DNA from: Alteribacillus iranensis | GTDB taxonomy: Bacteria; Bacillota; Bacilli; Bacillales; Marinococcaceae | Direction of reading: 5' to 3' | NCBI RefSeq assembly: GCF_900113025.1 | Contig: NZ_FONT01000001.1 | Coordinates: 434,001 to 498,000 of the forward strand | Length of the DNA: 64,000 nucleotides | Part shown: positions 19,501-29,389 of the stretch, piece after piece | Layout: the number at the start of each line of letters is the position of its first letter | How positions within the stretch are numbered: position 1 is the stretch's first letter | The notes under the pieces: model-generated | Seen by the model: only the letters and a program-made list of their open reading frames with translations | The model's database searches: none | Told to the model about the DNA's origin: nothing | Position numbers and translations under genes: made by a program

Positions 19501-20023
19501 CTATTCAGAGAGTTGGCTGGGGGCCATGACAAAGCCGGCGGGTGTTCTTTATTTTCACGTTCATAATCCATACATTCAGGCGAAACAGATCAATGAGTGG
19601 AATATGGAAAAAGAACTATTAAAACGTTTTAAAATGAAAGGGTTACTTTCTGCAGATGAAGAGTCTGTTCATTTCATGGATCAACAATTAAAGACCGGTT
19701 ATTCTCAAGTTGTTCCGGTTGCCAGGAAGAAAGATGGATCCTTTTATTCATCATCGTCTGTCCTAGAAGCAGATCGATTTGATGAATTACGTAACTATAT
19801 TCGTCAAAAGCTGCAAGACACAGGGTGGGAAATTATGAAAGGAACCACTCGTATTGAACCCTACAAGTATAAACAAAATGTGCCATGTAGTTTTTGTTCG
19901 TTCCGCTCTGTTTGTCAATTTGATACTTCTTTTGCAGCCAATCAGTACCGGGTGTTGCATGCGGACGAGAAAGAAGCTGAGCAACAGATATTTAAAGGGC
20001 AGGAAAAGGAGGAAGATAGATGA
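16535..20023 (+). CDS. addB: ATP-dependent helicase/deoxyribonuclease subunit B
   Basis: The 1162-residue AddB subunit of the AddAB complex, the RecBCD counterpart of Firmicutes, which resects double-strand breaks and reads Chi. Walker A is at the N terminus (GRTGTGKTR). The C-terminal RecB-type nuclease motif is VIDYKSSE. The iron-sulfur cluster cysteines are Cys near 800 (FESCAFSQF) and the CxxC-x5-C group near 1117 (CSFCSFRSVC). The GTG at 16535 is supported by AAGGATG upstream and by the immediate start of the P-loop fold. The stop overlaps the addA start (ATGA). Confidence 0.97.
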   Translation: MGVTFYIGRTGTGKTRTMREKMVELQKENPSSHKSIIYLVPDQMTFQAELDLISKVKTGLTRVHVLSFSRLAWRTLKETGGITRTQLQKNAINMLIRKVLEEEKDHLRVYKKSADKFGFVEQFEKLLTELKRQDITIDALSNKLAFLDEEETRNHVLFDKLHDIVTVWKQIEHTLDGRYAGIEDYLMVSANKISESSFLEEAEIFVDGFHSFTPQELNVLQALMKKGRHTTIALTLDKPKEEELNPLDLFFQTGQTYNKLTHLCEETECEIEETIMFQAGQNDRKHASIRYLEETFEQRPVVPLESQGAVTIQPAVNRRTEIEAVAREIKSLVREQGYRYKDIAVVSRNMSDYIELIQSSFRDYDIPVFTDQQRPMIHHPVIEFIRSLLETVTERWRYEPLFRTLKTDMLFSIEDDWEEGREEVDILENYILAYGIKEKHWKQEEPWDYNNQRTLVDDEASYVDNSDMKRIINHLRNKFASPILRFEKRLKKQKTVEGFARILFEFLEEQRIPQKIEKMRDEAAENDNVVQVSEHEQVWGAIVELLEQIVEVAGTEKMTLQMFQKVMETGLESMSFKLVPPAIDQVTFADLERSRLANVQVLFLLGVNEGILPATFEEDGILGDDDRDWFEKEGMELAENSSRRLLNEQFLLYRALSLANDKLYIHYPLADEEGKTLQPSLVINQMKEVFPDIKESLLFNEPNEYDERSQLKFIGPFRKTISFLTYQLQLWKKGYPISSVWWDVYNWHAEKGEKASFPIAMSSLFYKNEPVSLQPDTSKRLYGEKLNASVSRIEQFESCAFSQFASYGLRLKERDIYKLEAPDIGQLFHAALKEMTAHLMGHGKNWGSLTSEECASLAKECVSHLAPKIQREILLSSSKYKYLHKKLEDTVIKASEILSKQARVSGFSPAGIELGFGSEAELPPLQFTLPDGTMMEVAGRIDRVDKAEGTNGVYVRVIDYKSSEKNVSLADIYYGLALQMLVYLDVVLTYSESWLGAMTKPAGVLYFHVHNPYIQAKQINEWNMEKELLKRFKMKGLLSADEESVHFMDQQLKTGYSQVVPVARKKDGSFYSSSSVLEADRFDELRNYIRQKLQDTGWEIMKGTTRIEPYKYKQNVPCSFCSFRSVCQFDTSFAANQYRVLHADEKEAEQQIFKGQEKEEDR

Positions 20024-23000
20024 CTTCGGTGAAAAAACTCCCAAAGCCTGAAGGGGCGATGTGGACGGATGGTCAATGGGAGGCAATTTCTAGTACGGGC
20101 ACGAACTTTTTAGTTTCGGCTGCAGCTGGGAGTGGAAAAACAGCTGTCTTAGTGGAAAGGATCATTCATCGCATCACAGAAGGCGATGATCCTCTAGATG
20201 TAGATAGATTACTCATTGTTACTTTTACGAATGCTGCAGCAGCTGAAATGAAAAATCGGATTGGAGAGGCATTAGAAAGAGAGATTAATAAACGCCCTGG
20301 CTCCCTGCATGTTAGAAGACAGCTTGCTTTATTAAACAAGGCTCAAATATCTACTATTCACGCTTTCTGTATGGCTGTTATTAAGAAATATTATTATAAG
20401 GTGAATATAGATCCTCAGTTTCGCTTAGTAGACGACATAGAGGGCGAATTGATGAGAGAGGAAATACTCGAAGCATTACTAGAAGAGTTATACAGTCAGG
20501 AAGGAAACGATGATTTCCTGTTAGCAGCCGATTGTTTTACGAATGATCGGAATGACGAAGGATTTCGAAAGGCAGTATTGGATGTACATCGGTTTTCTAG
20601 ATCCCACCCGGACCCAGAAGCTTGGTTGGAAAAGATGGCAAGGGCATATGAAATCAACGAAGACACATCTATTGAACAATTGACGTGGGGTCAGGAAGTG
20701 ATGGCAGATATTACAGAACGACTGAATGCAGCTCTCGACTTGCTTCAAGAAGCAAAAGAAACTTGCCTATCAGAACATGGACCTCAAGCATATTACGAAA
20801 CCATCGAAGCGGATGAATGGGAACTAAGGAACATATTGAATAGTACCGACTGGGAAACGATGTATGAAACCTTTCAATCTCTTTCTTTTGGACGATTAAA
20901 ATCAATTAAAAAAAGTGAAGAGGTGCGTGACGATCTAAAAGAAAGAGTGAAGGAACTTCGAAAAGCAGTAAAAGAGGATATGAATGCGTTACAATCGGAT
21001 GTCTTTTTTCAGCCTCCTTCTGATTTTCTAAAGGATATGCAACAGATGAGGAAGCCAGTTCGAATATTGATAGAAACGGTAAAAACTTTCTCTTTACGCT
21101 ATCAAGAGAAGAAGAAAGAACTAGCTCTTATGGACTTTTCTGATTTAGAGCATGTTTGTCTTCAAATCCTGTCAGACCCTCAAAGGGAAGCAGCGTCTCA
21201 CTATCAATCACGATTTAAGGAAGTACTTGTCGATGAATTTCAAGATATTAATCATATTCAAGAAACTATCCTCCAATTCGTAACTCAAAAAGGCCAATCC
21301 TTTTTTGTAGGTGATGTTAAACAGAGTATCTATCGCTTTCGTCTCGCAGAGCCGGGGATCTTTTTAAATAAATATAAAACGTATAACCGAAATGATGGTA
21401 CACCGGGATGGAGAATAGATTTAGATCAAAACTTTCGTAGCCGTAAAGAGGTTTTGGACGGTGTTAACTTCATTTTTAAACAGCTGATGGATGAGCCGGC
21501 GGGCGAAATTCAATATGACGAAAACGCAGAATTAAAAGCGGGAAATAAAGATTATGAAGAAATATCTGAGCCTGCCTTAGAAACAGTTTTCGTTAACAAA
21601 GGTAAAAAGTTAGACACCACTGATGAAACAAGGGAGACAGAAGAAGAGGACAGTGATACAGCCCAATTAGAGGCACGTTATATAGCCCGAAGAATTAAAG
21701 ACTTAATCGACTCTAAGCATCAGGTGTATGACAAACATTTAAAGCAAATGCGACTCTTAACGTATCGAGATATCGTCATTCTCATGAGATCTATGCCATG
21801 GGCTAACACATTTCTTGAGGAATTTCATAAAGAAGGTCTTCCTGTATATGCAGACTTAACCGAAGGGTATTTTGAAACCGTGGAAATTAATGTCATGTTA
21901 TCTTTACTCAAAACGATCGACAATCCATATCAGGATCTCCCTCTCGCAGCGGTTCTCCGTTCTCCTATTACAGGAATGAATGAGGAAGAATTAGCTCAAC
22001 TTCGGTTAATGGACAAGTATGGATCGTTTTATTCCGCACTAAAATTAGCAGTTGAAGAAGGACCTGTGTCTTCGTGGCAGGATAAAGCTCAGACTTTTTA
22101 TCAGAGGTTATGTAAATGGAGAGAAAAAGTCCGCCACGAATCATTGTCGGATTTCATTTGGGATGTCATGCAAGAAACGGGTTATTATGATTTTGCAGGA
22201 GGGCTTCCCGGAGGAAAACAAAGACAAGCAAATCTACTAGCTTTGTATGACCGTGCACGATCTTATGAAAAAACATCGTTTCGAGGGTTGTTTCGTTTTC
22301 TTCGTTTTATTGAGAGAATGCAAGAACGCGGAGATGACTTAGGGACAGCGAGAGCACTTGGTGAGCAAGAAGATGTTGTCCGATTAATGACTATTCATAA
22401 AAGCAAAGGTTTAGAGTTCCCTGTCGTTTTTATTGCTGGGATGAATAAACAGTTTAATATGAGGGATTTAAAACAACGTATGATTTTCCATAAAGATTTA
22501 GGAATCGGTGTGAAAACAATTCAACCCGACCTGCGTGTGATAAAAGATTCCCTTCCCTATTTAGCAGTAAAAAATCGCTTATATCGAGAACAGATTGCTG
22601 AAGAAATGCGAGCTCTCTATGTTGCGATGACGAGAGCGAAAGAGAAAATAATTTTGGTTGGAACAATAACCAAACCTGAGAAAACATTTCAGAACTGGCA
22701 GCGCTTTAATAAGTTAGAAGAAACCGAGCTGCCTGTTATGGACCGATTAAAAGCGAAATCGTTTGCTGACTGGCTCGGTCCAAGCGTTTTTCGTCATCAT
22801 TCCGTAAAGGAGTGGGGAAATGAAGAAGGGACGTATGGAAATAAAGAGATATACTTTCACCCCGCCAAGTGGGCTTTCTCTTTCATTGATTCCGAGGAAT
22901 TACAAGAGAAACAAGAGGAAGAAAAAGTATTGGATGAAGGTAAGAAGCTTGCTCTTACTCAACTGGTTCCCGTGCAAGAGGAAAGTCCATATTATGCAGA

Positions 23001-23700
23001 CGTAGAGAAGCAATTGGAATGGGAATATCCTTACCCAAGCTCACTGACGCAACGCTCGAAACAAACAGTGAGTGAGTTTAAGCGCCAGCTCCCTGATGAA
23101 TACAGTGAACCCTCTCAACGGTTTTCATTTTCGTCTAGTTATGCAGAACGCCCCCTCTTTTTACAGAAAGAAAACGTGAGTCCGGTCGAAAAAGGAACAG
23201 CGATGCATACCGTCTTAGAACATATTCCTTTAGAAGCGAAGTATGTTTTTGAGGCTTTAGATGACTTTTTGGAGGAGTTGGTCCAAAAGGAATTATTGAC
23301 AGAACCACAAGCGCAGTTAATAGAAGGGGAGGACATTTCTAATTTCTTCCGTACTTCTTTGGGAGATAGACTGCTTCATGCGGTAGAAGTATATAGAGAA
23401 TTACCGTTTAGTTTAAACCGACCCTCAGAAAACGGGAAGGACACGATGTTCATACAAGGTACTGTGGATTGTATCTTTCGTGACCGAGCTGGAAATCTCG
23501 TTCTCCTGGATTATAAGACAGACGCTGTAAAAAGCAGGTTTCCTGGTAATCGGGAGTATGGCGAAAAAATGATAAAATCCCGCTACCAACCCCAAATAGA
23601 CCTATATACAGAAGCGATCTCTACCATTTGGGGAGAAAAAGTTCATGAATCATATATATACGCATTTGATGGTGGCTATACCATCAACATGCAAAAATAG
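20020..23700 (+). CDS. addA: ATP-dependent helicase/nuclease subunit A
   Basis: A 1226-residue UvrD-type helicase with a C-terminal nuclease domain. Walker A is AAAGSGKTAVL near residue 35, motif II VDEFQDIN near 405, motif VI VAMTRAKE, and the nuclease motif LLDYKTDAV near 1165. It partners AddB in recombination repair. GGAGGAAGATAG precedes the ATG, and translation is coupled to addB through a four-base overlap. The order addB-addA-sbcD-sbcC is that of B. subtilis. Confidence 0.97.
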   Translation: MTSVKKLPKPEGAMWTDGQWEAISSTGTNFLVSAAAGSGKTAVLVERIIHRITEGDDPLDVDRLLIVTFTNAAAAEMKNRIGEALEREINKRPGSLHVRRQLALLNKAQISTIHAFCMAVIKKYYYKVNIDPQFRLVDDIEGELMREEILEALLEELYSQEGNDDFLLAADCFTNDRNDEGFRKAVLDVHRFSRSHPDPEAWLEKMARAYEINEDTSIEQLTWGQEVMADITERLNAALDLLQEAKETCLSEHGPQAYYETIEADEWELRNILNSTDWETMYETFQSLSFGRLKSIKKSEEVRDDLKERVKELRKAVKEDMNALQSDVFFQPPSDFLKDMQQMRKPVRILIETVKTFSLRYQEKKKELALMDFSDLEHVCLQILSDPQREAASHYQSRFKEVLVDEFQDINHIQETILQFVTQKGQSFFVGDVKQSIYRFRLAEPGIFLNKYKTYNRNDGTPGWRIDLDQNFRSRKEVLDGVNFIFKQLMDEPAGEIQYDENAELKAGNKDYEEISEPALETVFVNKGKKLDTTDETRETEEEDSDTAQLEARYIARRIKDLIDSKHQVYDKHLKQMRLLTYRDIVILMRSMPWANTFLEEFHKEGLPVYADLTEGYFETVEINVMLSLLKTIDNPYQDLPLAAVLRSPITGMNEEELAQLRLMDKYGSFYSALKLAVEEGPVSSWQDKAQTFYQRLCKWREKVRHESLSDFIWDVMQETGYYDFAGGLPGGKQRQANLLALYDRARSYEKTSFRGLFRFLRFIERMQERGDDLGTARALGEQEDVVRLMTIHKSKGLEFPVVFIAGMNKQFNMRDLKQRMIFHKDLGIGVKTIQPDLRVIKDSLPYLAVKNRLYREQIAEEMRALYVAMTRAKEKIILVGTITKPEKTFQNWQRFNKLEETELPVMDRLKAKSFADWLGPSVFRHHSVKEWGNEEGTYGNKEIYFHPAKWAFSFIDSEELQEKQEEEKVLDEGKKLALTQLVPVQEESPYYADVEKQLEWEYPYPSSLTQRSKQTVSEFKRQLPDEYSEPSQRFSFSSSYAERPLFLQKENVSPVEKGTAMHTVLEHIPLEAKYVFEALDDFLEELVQKELLTEPQAQLIEGEDISNFFRTSLGDRLLHAVEVYRELPFSLNRPSENGKDTMFIQGTVDCIFRDRAGNLVLLDYKTDAVKSRFPGNREYGEKMIKSRYQPQIDLYTEAISTIWGEKVHESYIYAFDGGYTINMQK

Positions 23701-23711
23701 GAGAGATAATC

Positions 23712-24878
23712 ATGCGAGTGCTTCACACGGCAGATTGGCATTTAGGCCGTACGTTAGAAGGAAGGAGCAGAATTCCAGAGTATATTGCTTTTTTCCAAGA
23801 GTTAGAACAGATTATTAAAAGTGAAGCTATCGATGTTTTATTAATGGCAGGAGACGTGTTTGATTCGGTAAATCCTCCTGCAGCCGCAGAAGAGATGTTT
23901 TACGAAACAATTGCTCGATTGAATAGAGTGTACAATGTCTCCGTTGTAATTATTGCCGGAAATCACGACCACCCGGCAAGAATATCTGCAGTTCGATCAA
24001 TAGCTAAAAATCAAGGAATTTATATTTTAGGTTATCCAACCATGACACCTGTTCGCATACCGGTAGGTGAAGAAGTACTTGAAATAGGAGCTCTTCCGTA
24101 TCCATCAGAATCAAGAATGGGAGATTTATTTAGCAAAGAACCAGAAGAAGAAGGGCTTAGGGAAGCATATAATGAAAAAATTCGTTATATGTTTCATGAG
24201 TTGACCCGATCATTCCAAAAAAATCATGTAGGGATGGCAATGAGTCATTTGTTCGTAGCGGGAGGGGCTGCCAGTGATTCGGAAAGACCTATTGAAGTAG
24301 GGGGAGCGTATACTGTCACAGTGGATGCCCTTCCAGACAATGTACAATACACTGCGTTAGGGCATTTACATCGACCACAAACACTTAAAGGATCAAAAGG
24401 AATAGCAAGATATTCAGGTTCTCCTTTAGCTTTTAGCTTCTCTGAGAGCGGATATGCTAAATCTGTTACAGTTGTGGATGTAAAACCCGGGAGTACGCCG
24501 CATATCGAGGAAATCCCTCTGTCCTCTGGAAAACCATTGGTTCGCTGGAAAGCTGTTCATGGATTAGAAGAAGTGTATCAATGGTTAGCTGAAGAAAAAG
24601 ATAAACAGGCGTGGGTCGATGTAGAAATTCATTTACATGATACTCCTTCTCTAGAACAAATCCATCATATTAGAAAAGCCCACGAAGGTATTATTCACAT
24701 ACATCCTGTGTTTCTAGGAATGGAACAAAGCTCATCTACAAGAGAGAGAGAAGAATTATCAATGGAAGATTTATTCCAGCGGTTTTATGAGCGTCAAACG
24801 GGGGGAGCCCAGCCAACGGATGAGCTCACCCGTCTCTTCTTAGAATTAATAGAGGAAGAAGAAAGTGAGGAAGACTGA
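23712..24878 (+). CDS. sbcD: Exonuclease subunit SbcD (Mre11 family)
   Basis: A 388-residue metallophosphoesterase nuclease. The metal-binding motifs appear in order: ADWHLGR, AGDVFDS, GNHDHPAR and GHLHRPQ. It works with SbcC as a double-strand nuclease that opens hairpins and blocked ends. It starts 11 bases after addA with AGGAGAG upstream, and its stop shares one base with the sbcC start, so the four-gene operon is fully coupled. Confidence 0.96.
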   Translation: MRVLHTADWHLGRTLEGRSRIPEYIAFFQELEQIIKSEAIDVLLMAGDVFDSVNPPAAAEEMFYETIARLNRVYNVSVVIIAGNHDHPARISAVRSIAKNQGIYILGYPTMTPVRIPVGEEVLEIGALPYPSESRMGDLFSKEPEEEGLREAYNEKIRYMFHELTRSFQKNHVGMAMSHLFVAGGAASDSERPIEVGGAYTVTVDALPDNVQYTALGHLHRPQTLKGSKGIARYSGSPLAFSFSESGYAKSVTVVDVKPGSTPHIEEIPLSSGKPLVRWKAVHGLEEVYQWLAEEKDKQAWVDVEIHLHDTPSLEQIHHIRKAHEGIIHIHPVFLGMEQSSSTREREELSMEDLFQRFYERQTGGAQPTDELTRLFLELIEEEESEED

Positions 24879-27800
24879 TGCGTCCAATTCGTCTAACAGT
24901 AAAAGGGTTACATAGCTTTCGAGAAAAACAGACGGTAGATTTTTCTATGATATGCTCAGGCGGTGTTTTTGGGATATTTGGTCCGACCGGAAGTGGGAAA
25001 TCTTCCCTGTTAGATGCCATGACCCTCGCCCTCTATGGAAAAGTAGAAAGAGCTCTGAATAATACACAGGGAATAATGAACCATTCCGAAAATACGTTAT
25101 CTGTTTCTTTAACGTTTGAATTGGGACCACAAAAAAATGCAGCACGTTATACGGTGGAGCGGACGTTTAAACGCTCGAGTGAACATAATGTTCAAACCTC
25201 CGTTTGCCGGTTACTGGATTCTACAGGAGACCCTGTTGTGATAGCAGACAAGAAGCAAGAAGTAGATAAATATATCGAATCTCTTCTAGGTCTTTCCATT
25301 GATGATTTTACGAGAGCTGTCGTTTTGCCTCAAGGTAAATTTTCCGAATTCCTGCATCTCCGGGGAAATGAAAGGAAAAAAATGCTGCAGCGTTTGTTTC
25401 GCTTAGAAAAATATGGAGATCAACTATTAAACAATATAAAATTAAAGCTTCGAGAAGCCGATCATGAGAAAGATCGGCTTGCCGCCGAACAGCATGGAAT
25501 GGGTGACACGTCGGAGAATGCGTATAAACGAGTGAAAGAAGCGTGTAATTACTGGGCTGAACGATTGAAGGAATACCAGCATAAGAAAAAAAAGATTGAA
25601 GAAGAGTGGGAGCAAACGAGACAACTGTGGACGTGGCAGCAAGAGAAAATCGATGCAGAAAACCATTTAAATTATCACTTGAAAAAAGATGATCAAATAG
25701 AAGAGTATAAAACATTCTTGGCACAATCAGACATGGCAGCGAAAGTAAAGCCGTTAGCGGACTCACTTATAACCAACCGGGATGAGCTTGAAAAATGGGA
25801 AAAAACATTAGTGGCCGCTCAAACTAATTATGAGCAATCCGTTCAGGAGTATAACAGTCTCTCTCAAGAGATGGAACAATTGAAAGAAGAAAAAGAACAA
25901 GCAATGAATGTCCTTCACGAGACGGAAAAATCTGTGGAACAGGCCCAAAAAGTAAAGAGGGAAAAACAAGAGTATCGGCAACAACGAGATGTAGCAAGAG
26001 ATGACTTGAATAAGATCGAGCAAGAAATAGACAAGTGGAATGCCTCCCTGGAGAAAGAAGAGAGCAATGTAAAGAAATATAAACATGCTGTAGAGCAATT
26101 TCACGCCCAATACAACCATATGTACGTTTCCTCCGAAGAAAAACATAGGTTGATCAAAGCAAAAGAAGAGAAACAACACTTACGTTATTTAGAAACAAAT
26201 ATTGATAAACGGAAGGAAGAGTGTAAAAAACGACAGTCAGAGCTGGAAGCGGAGAAAACAAAACTCCGAGAGGCAGAGGAAAAGTGCAAGAAAACGGAAA
26301 AAAACGTGCAGAATCGTTTTAATCAAGTCTTTAACTGGTACGAGGAAGCAGCAGAATTAAATAGATGGTTAGAAGGTTTGTATTCACATGTTGAGAAGAC
26401 TCTCGAAGCGGAAAGAGAGAGAGAGAAGAAACGACAGCTCGATGAAATGGCAGCTGTATTATCAAAATCACTTAAAGAGGGGACGTCTTGCCCGGTATGC
26501 GGATCCCCCTCCCACCCATATCCGGCAGAACATTTTTCAGAAGCGGCTGCAGCTAGTGAAGATAATCAAACCCATCAAAAGACACTGGAGTATTGGTTAA
26601 CTGTTTTACAAAAAACACAGTTTTCAACGAAAGAAAAAATGTTAGAGCTTGAACAAATGTCTCAACATATAACCAGTTACTTAGACAAAACAGACAAAGT
26701 AATAACAAACGATAACATAGACCGTACCTCCCCAGAAAGGGAAGTGGACATCACAGAAGATTCATGGCAGGAAACATTAAATCATACGTTAAACAAATGG
26801 AAAAAAGAAGAAGAGACAATTAGTAAACTGAGCCAATTGGTGAATGATGATATAGACGCTTATAGAAAAGCAGACGAACAAAAACAAAGATATAACTATC
26901 AAGTAGAAGATTTAACCGTCCACTATGAGAGGCTGCGACAGGAGACTGCCGAGGAAGAAGCCAACTTTCAACGTGAGTTAGAAAACTGGAAGATGCAGTT
27001 TCCTTCCTTTACGTACGATACGCTAGACGCTGAATATGACAAAGTAAGGGACAGAGAACAACAATGTGAGACTTTCAAACGAAGAGCGGAAGAAGGTCAA
27101 CGTCACATTTATCAACTAGAGCAACAATGCGAAGAAACGAAGACAGTCTTGCAAACAAAAACCGTTCAGCATGCCGAATGCCATACGAAATATAAACAGT
27201 TTTCGACATTAGTAAAAGAAAAAGAAGGAGAGCTGGAACGATTACTAGGACAGAAAGATATTCAAGTTTTAATAGATTGGATGCATACGGAACGTTCGAA
27301 GTGGCAGAATAAGGAAAAAGAAATAGCGAAGCGTGCAGAACGAGCAGAAGAAGCAACAAAAAAATGGGAAAATGAGAAAAATATAGCTACACATACGTGT
27401 CAGGATGCCAAATCACGTTACGAGCTCTCTTTATCGAAGTGGCTAGAAAGCAAGAAGAAAGAAAACCATTTTTTTACAAATCCAGAGGAAGTTCATGCCT
27501 ATATTTTAACCGAAAACGAGTATATCGATTATAGGCAACAAATAGATGACCATGAGAAGGAGAAAGAAAAATGGAGGAACCTTCTTGAAAATGTAAGTAT
27601 TAAGTTGAACGGACGTCGCGTGGAAGAAAAGGACTGGCAGGCGTGTGAGGTAAAGAAAAAAGAAATTAATGAAGAGATTGACAATATAAGAGAGAAGAGA
27701 GGCGCTGCTTTAGAGCAGTTGAATGATCTAAATAATAAACGAGACCGCTACCAAGAGTTAGAGAAGCAAAGAGAAAAATGGGCAGACACAGCGGAAAAAT

Positions 27801-28306
27801 ACCAAAAACTATATCAGGTATTCAGAGGGAAAAATTTCATAGAGTTTTTGGCCGAGGAACAGTTAATCCAAATAAGCCAACTTGCCTCTGAGCGATTAAG
27901 AGATCTCACCAGAGGAAGATATGCCTTAGAAGTTGACTCGAATAGCGGGTTTGTTATTCGAGACGACACCAATGGAGGGATAAGAAGGCCGGTAAGCAGT
28001 CTGTCCGGCGGCGAAACGTTTTTAACGAGTTTAGCCCTGGCATTATCATTATCTGCATCTATACAATTAAAGGGAGAATATCCTTTGGAATTTTTCTTTT
28101 TAGATGAAGGGTTCGGTACATTAGATCAAGACTTGTTAGAAACCGTAATAAGCTCGTTAGAAAAATTACAGACTCATTCTTTATCTGTCGGTATCATAAG
28201 TCACGTTCCTGAACTGCAAGAAAGGATCGCCAGGAAAATTGAAGTGATTCCAGCTCAGCCTGGAGGGGAAGGGAGCCGGATTACGGTTCATGGAGTTCAA
28301 AACTAA
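24878..28306 (+). CDS. sbcC: Exonuclease subunit SbcC (Rad50-like SMC ATPase)
   Basis: A 1142-residue SMC-like ATPase. The N-terminal Walker A is FGPTGSGKSSLLDAM. Long charged coiled coils fill about 180-530 and 570-990, interrupted near residue 536 by the zinc-hook CPVCGSPSHP that dimerises two molecules. The C-terminal half-site has the signature SSLSGGETF and Walker B FFFLDEGFG. It drives the SbcD nuclease. It is the last gene of the operon. Confidence 0.96.
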   Translation: MRPIRLTVKGLHSFREKQTVDFSMICSGGVFGIFGPTGSGKSSLLDAMTLALYGKVERALNNTQGIMNHSENTLSVSLTFELGPQKNAARYTVERTFKRSSEHNVQTSVCRLLDSTGDPVVIADKKQEVDKYIESLLGLSIDDFTRAVVLPQGKFSEFLHLRGNERKKMLQRLFRLEKYGDQLLNNIKLKLREADHEKDRLAAEQHGMGDTSENAYKRVKEACNYWAERLKEYQHKKKKIEEEWEQTRQLWTWQQEKIDAENHLNYHLKKDDQIEEYKTFLAQSDMAAKVKPLADSLITNRDELEKWEKTLVAAQTNYEQSVQEYNSLSQEMEQLKEEKEQAMNVLHETEKSVEQAQKVKREKQEYRQQRDVARDDLNKIEQEIDKWNASLEKEESNVKKYKHAVEQFHAQYNHMYVSSEEKHRLIKAKEEKQHLRYLETNIDKRKEECKKRQSELEAEKTKLREAEEKCKKTEKNVQNRFNQVFNWYEEAAELNRWLEGLYSHVEKTLEAEREREKKRQLDEMAAVLSKSLKEGTSCPVCGSPSHPYPAEHFSEAAAASEDNQTHQKTLEYWLTVLQKTQFSTKEKMLELEQMSQHITSYLDKTDKVITNDNIDRTSPEREVDITEDSWQETLNHTLNKWKKEEETISKLSQLVNDDIDAYRKADEQKQRYNYQVEDLTVHYERLRQETAEEEANFQRELENWKMQFPSFTYDTLDAEYDKVRDREQQCETFKRRAEEGQRHIYQLEQQCEETKTVLQTKTVQHAECHTKYKQFSTLVKEKEGELERLLGQKDIQVLIDWMHTERSKWQNKEKEIAKRAERAEEATKKWENEKNIATHTCQDAKSRYELSLSKWLESKKKENHFFTNPEEVHAYILTENEYIDYRQQIDDHEKEKEKWRNLLENVSIKLNGRRVEEKDWQACEVKKKEINEEIDNIREKRGAALEQLNDLNNKRDRYQELEKQREKWADTAEKYQKLYQVFRGKNFIEFLAEEQLIQISQLASERLRDLTRGRYALEVDSNSGFVIRDDTNGGIRRPVSSLSGGETFLTSLALALSLSASIQLKGEYPLEFFFLDEGFGTLDQDLLETVISSLEKLQTHSLSVGIISHVPELQERIARKIEVIPAQPGGEGSRITVHGVQN

Positions 28307-28336
28307 AGCAACACGTAATTTTATTATGTAAACAAA

Positions 28337-28374
28337 ACTTGGCTAATGCATGCATGCCTCATCATTAGCCAAGT
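28337..28374 (+). terminator. Perfect 12-bp hairpin after sbcC
   Basis: ACTTGGCTAATG pairs with CATTAGCCAAGT around a 14-base loop that itself contains GCATGC. There is no T tract, so intrinsic termination is uncertain, but the position fits the end of the operon. The rest of the gap to 28796 shows no gene; TATAAT at 28608-28613 has no -35 at a usual distance. Confidence 0.5.
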
Positions 28375-28796
28375 GCTATCATAAGGGAGGATAAGACTGC
28401 TTAAAATTTTAGTTTTTTTACCACTTTATCGCATAAGCTAGTAATTACAGAGTGCTGCCTTTTCGTGTATAATCCCTAAAAAATGTAGTAAAATATGTTT
28501 TATTAATCAGACACAAGGGTAAATATAAACGACGGTTGTCCTTTTATCCAGCGTGTGATACTGTCACTATTTGTTCATTGACTGTTCTATTCGCTTCCAG
28601 TAATATGTATAATACAGCAGAGTCGTAAATCCAATCATTTGTGATAAAAGTTTGAATTTTCATTCGTTTTATCGACAATTATTAACGTTTGTGTTAAAGT
28701 AAAATGGTGATGTAGTATTCATCTCTACATTACTAAGATCTTGAAGGAGATGATTCATGACTCGGTGCTGAGGTAAAATTTAAGGAGGGGATTTCA

Positions 28797-29231
28797 TTGC
28801 CTGTTACTGAAAACAAAGAGACTTTGGTTCGTACGAAAGCGCGTGAACTCTGCAGCGCAATGGAGCTCAGAGGTTGGGCAAGTACTAAATTTGTACCAAC
28901 ACCACCTTACGGATTTACACTAATGAGTATGACAGGATGTCGTGCGTGGTTCGGTAAACGGTGGGGTATGATCTGTGATGACATGGATGACCATTTAAAA
29001 CTAATTCTAGATGTCCCGAATGGAAAAATATCCATTGAGGATATAAGTGAACGATTCGATTTACCAATCGTTGAAGGTGATCAAGGAAAAAGTGGCGTAG
29101 AATTAATTGATAACCGAGACCGTGATACCATTGTGCTGTACTTGCACACGGATCAATTAAAGGAAATTTCCTTCCGCGACAGTGAAGTATTGGAATTCGT
29201 TGGAGAGGTCAGACGTATATCCTGCCTTTAA
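28797..29231 (+). CDS. Uncharacterised conserved-looking protein, 144 residues
   Basis: I do not recognise the family. The TTG at 28797 is well supported by AAGGAGGGG at about six bases. The protein is soluble, with an N-terminal helix followed by a mixed alpha/beta pattern (GWASTKFVPTPPYGFTLMSM, then TIVLYLHTDQL). It has four cysteines and no obvious metal motif. It is a single-gene unit with its own terminator, and its codon use is like its neighbours. Confidence 0.75.
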   Translation: MPVTENKETLVRTKARELCSAMELRGWASTKFVPTPPYGFTLMSMTGCRAWFGKRWGMICDDMDDHLKLILDVPNGKISIEDISERFDLPIVEGDQGKSGVELIDNRDRDTIVLYLHTDQLKEISFRDSEVLEFVGEVRRISCL

Positions 29232-29255
29232 GTCGAATATGAACAACCACCATGG

Positions 29256-29287
29256 CGTCACCCTTTACGGGTGCGCTTTATTTTTTC
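29256..29287 (+). terminator. Terminator after the 144-residue gene
   Basis: GCGTCACCC pairs with GGGTGCGC, with one bulged base, and is followed by TTTATTTTTT. Confidence 0.75.
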
Positions 29288-29389
29288 TATTACCTTTCCG
29301 GTTAATTTTCTTCTGAACAAGAAAAGTCGTTTACATATGATTTTTTAGGGTATATGTTCCTAAATGTACACTGCAATGGAGGGGCAAAG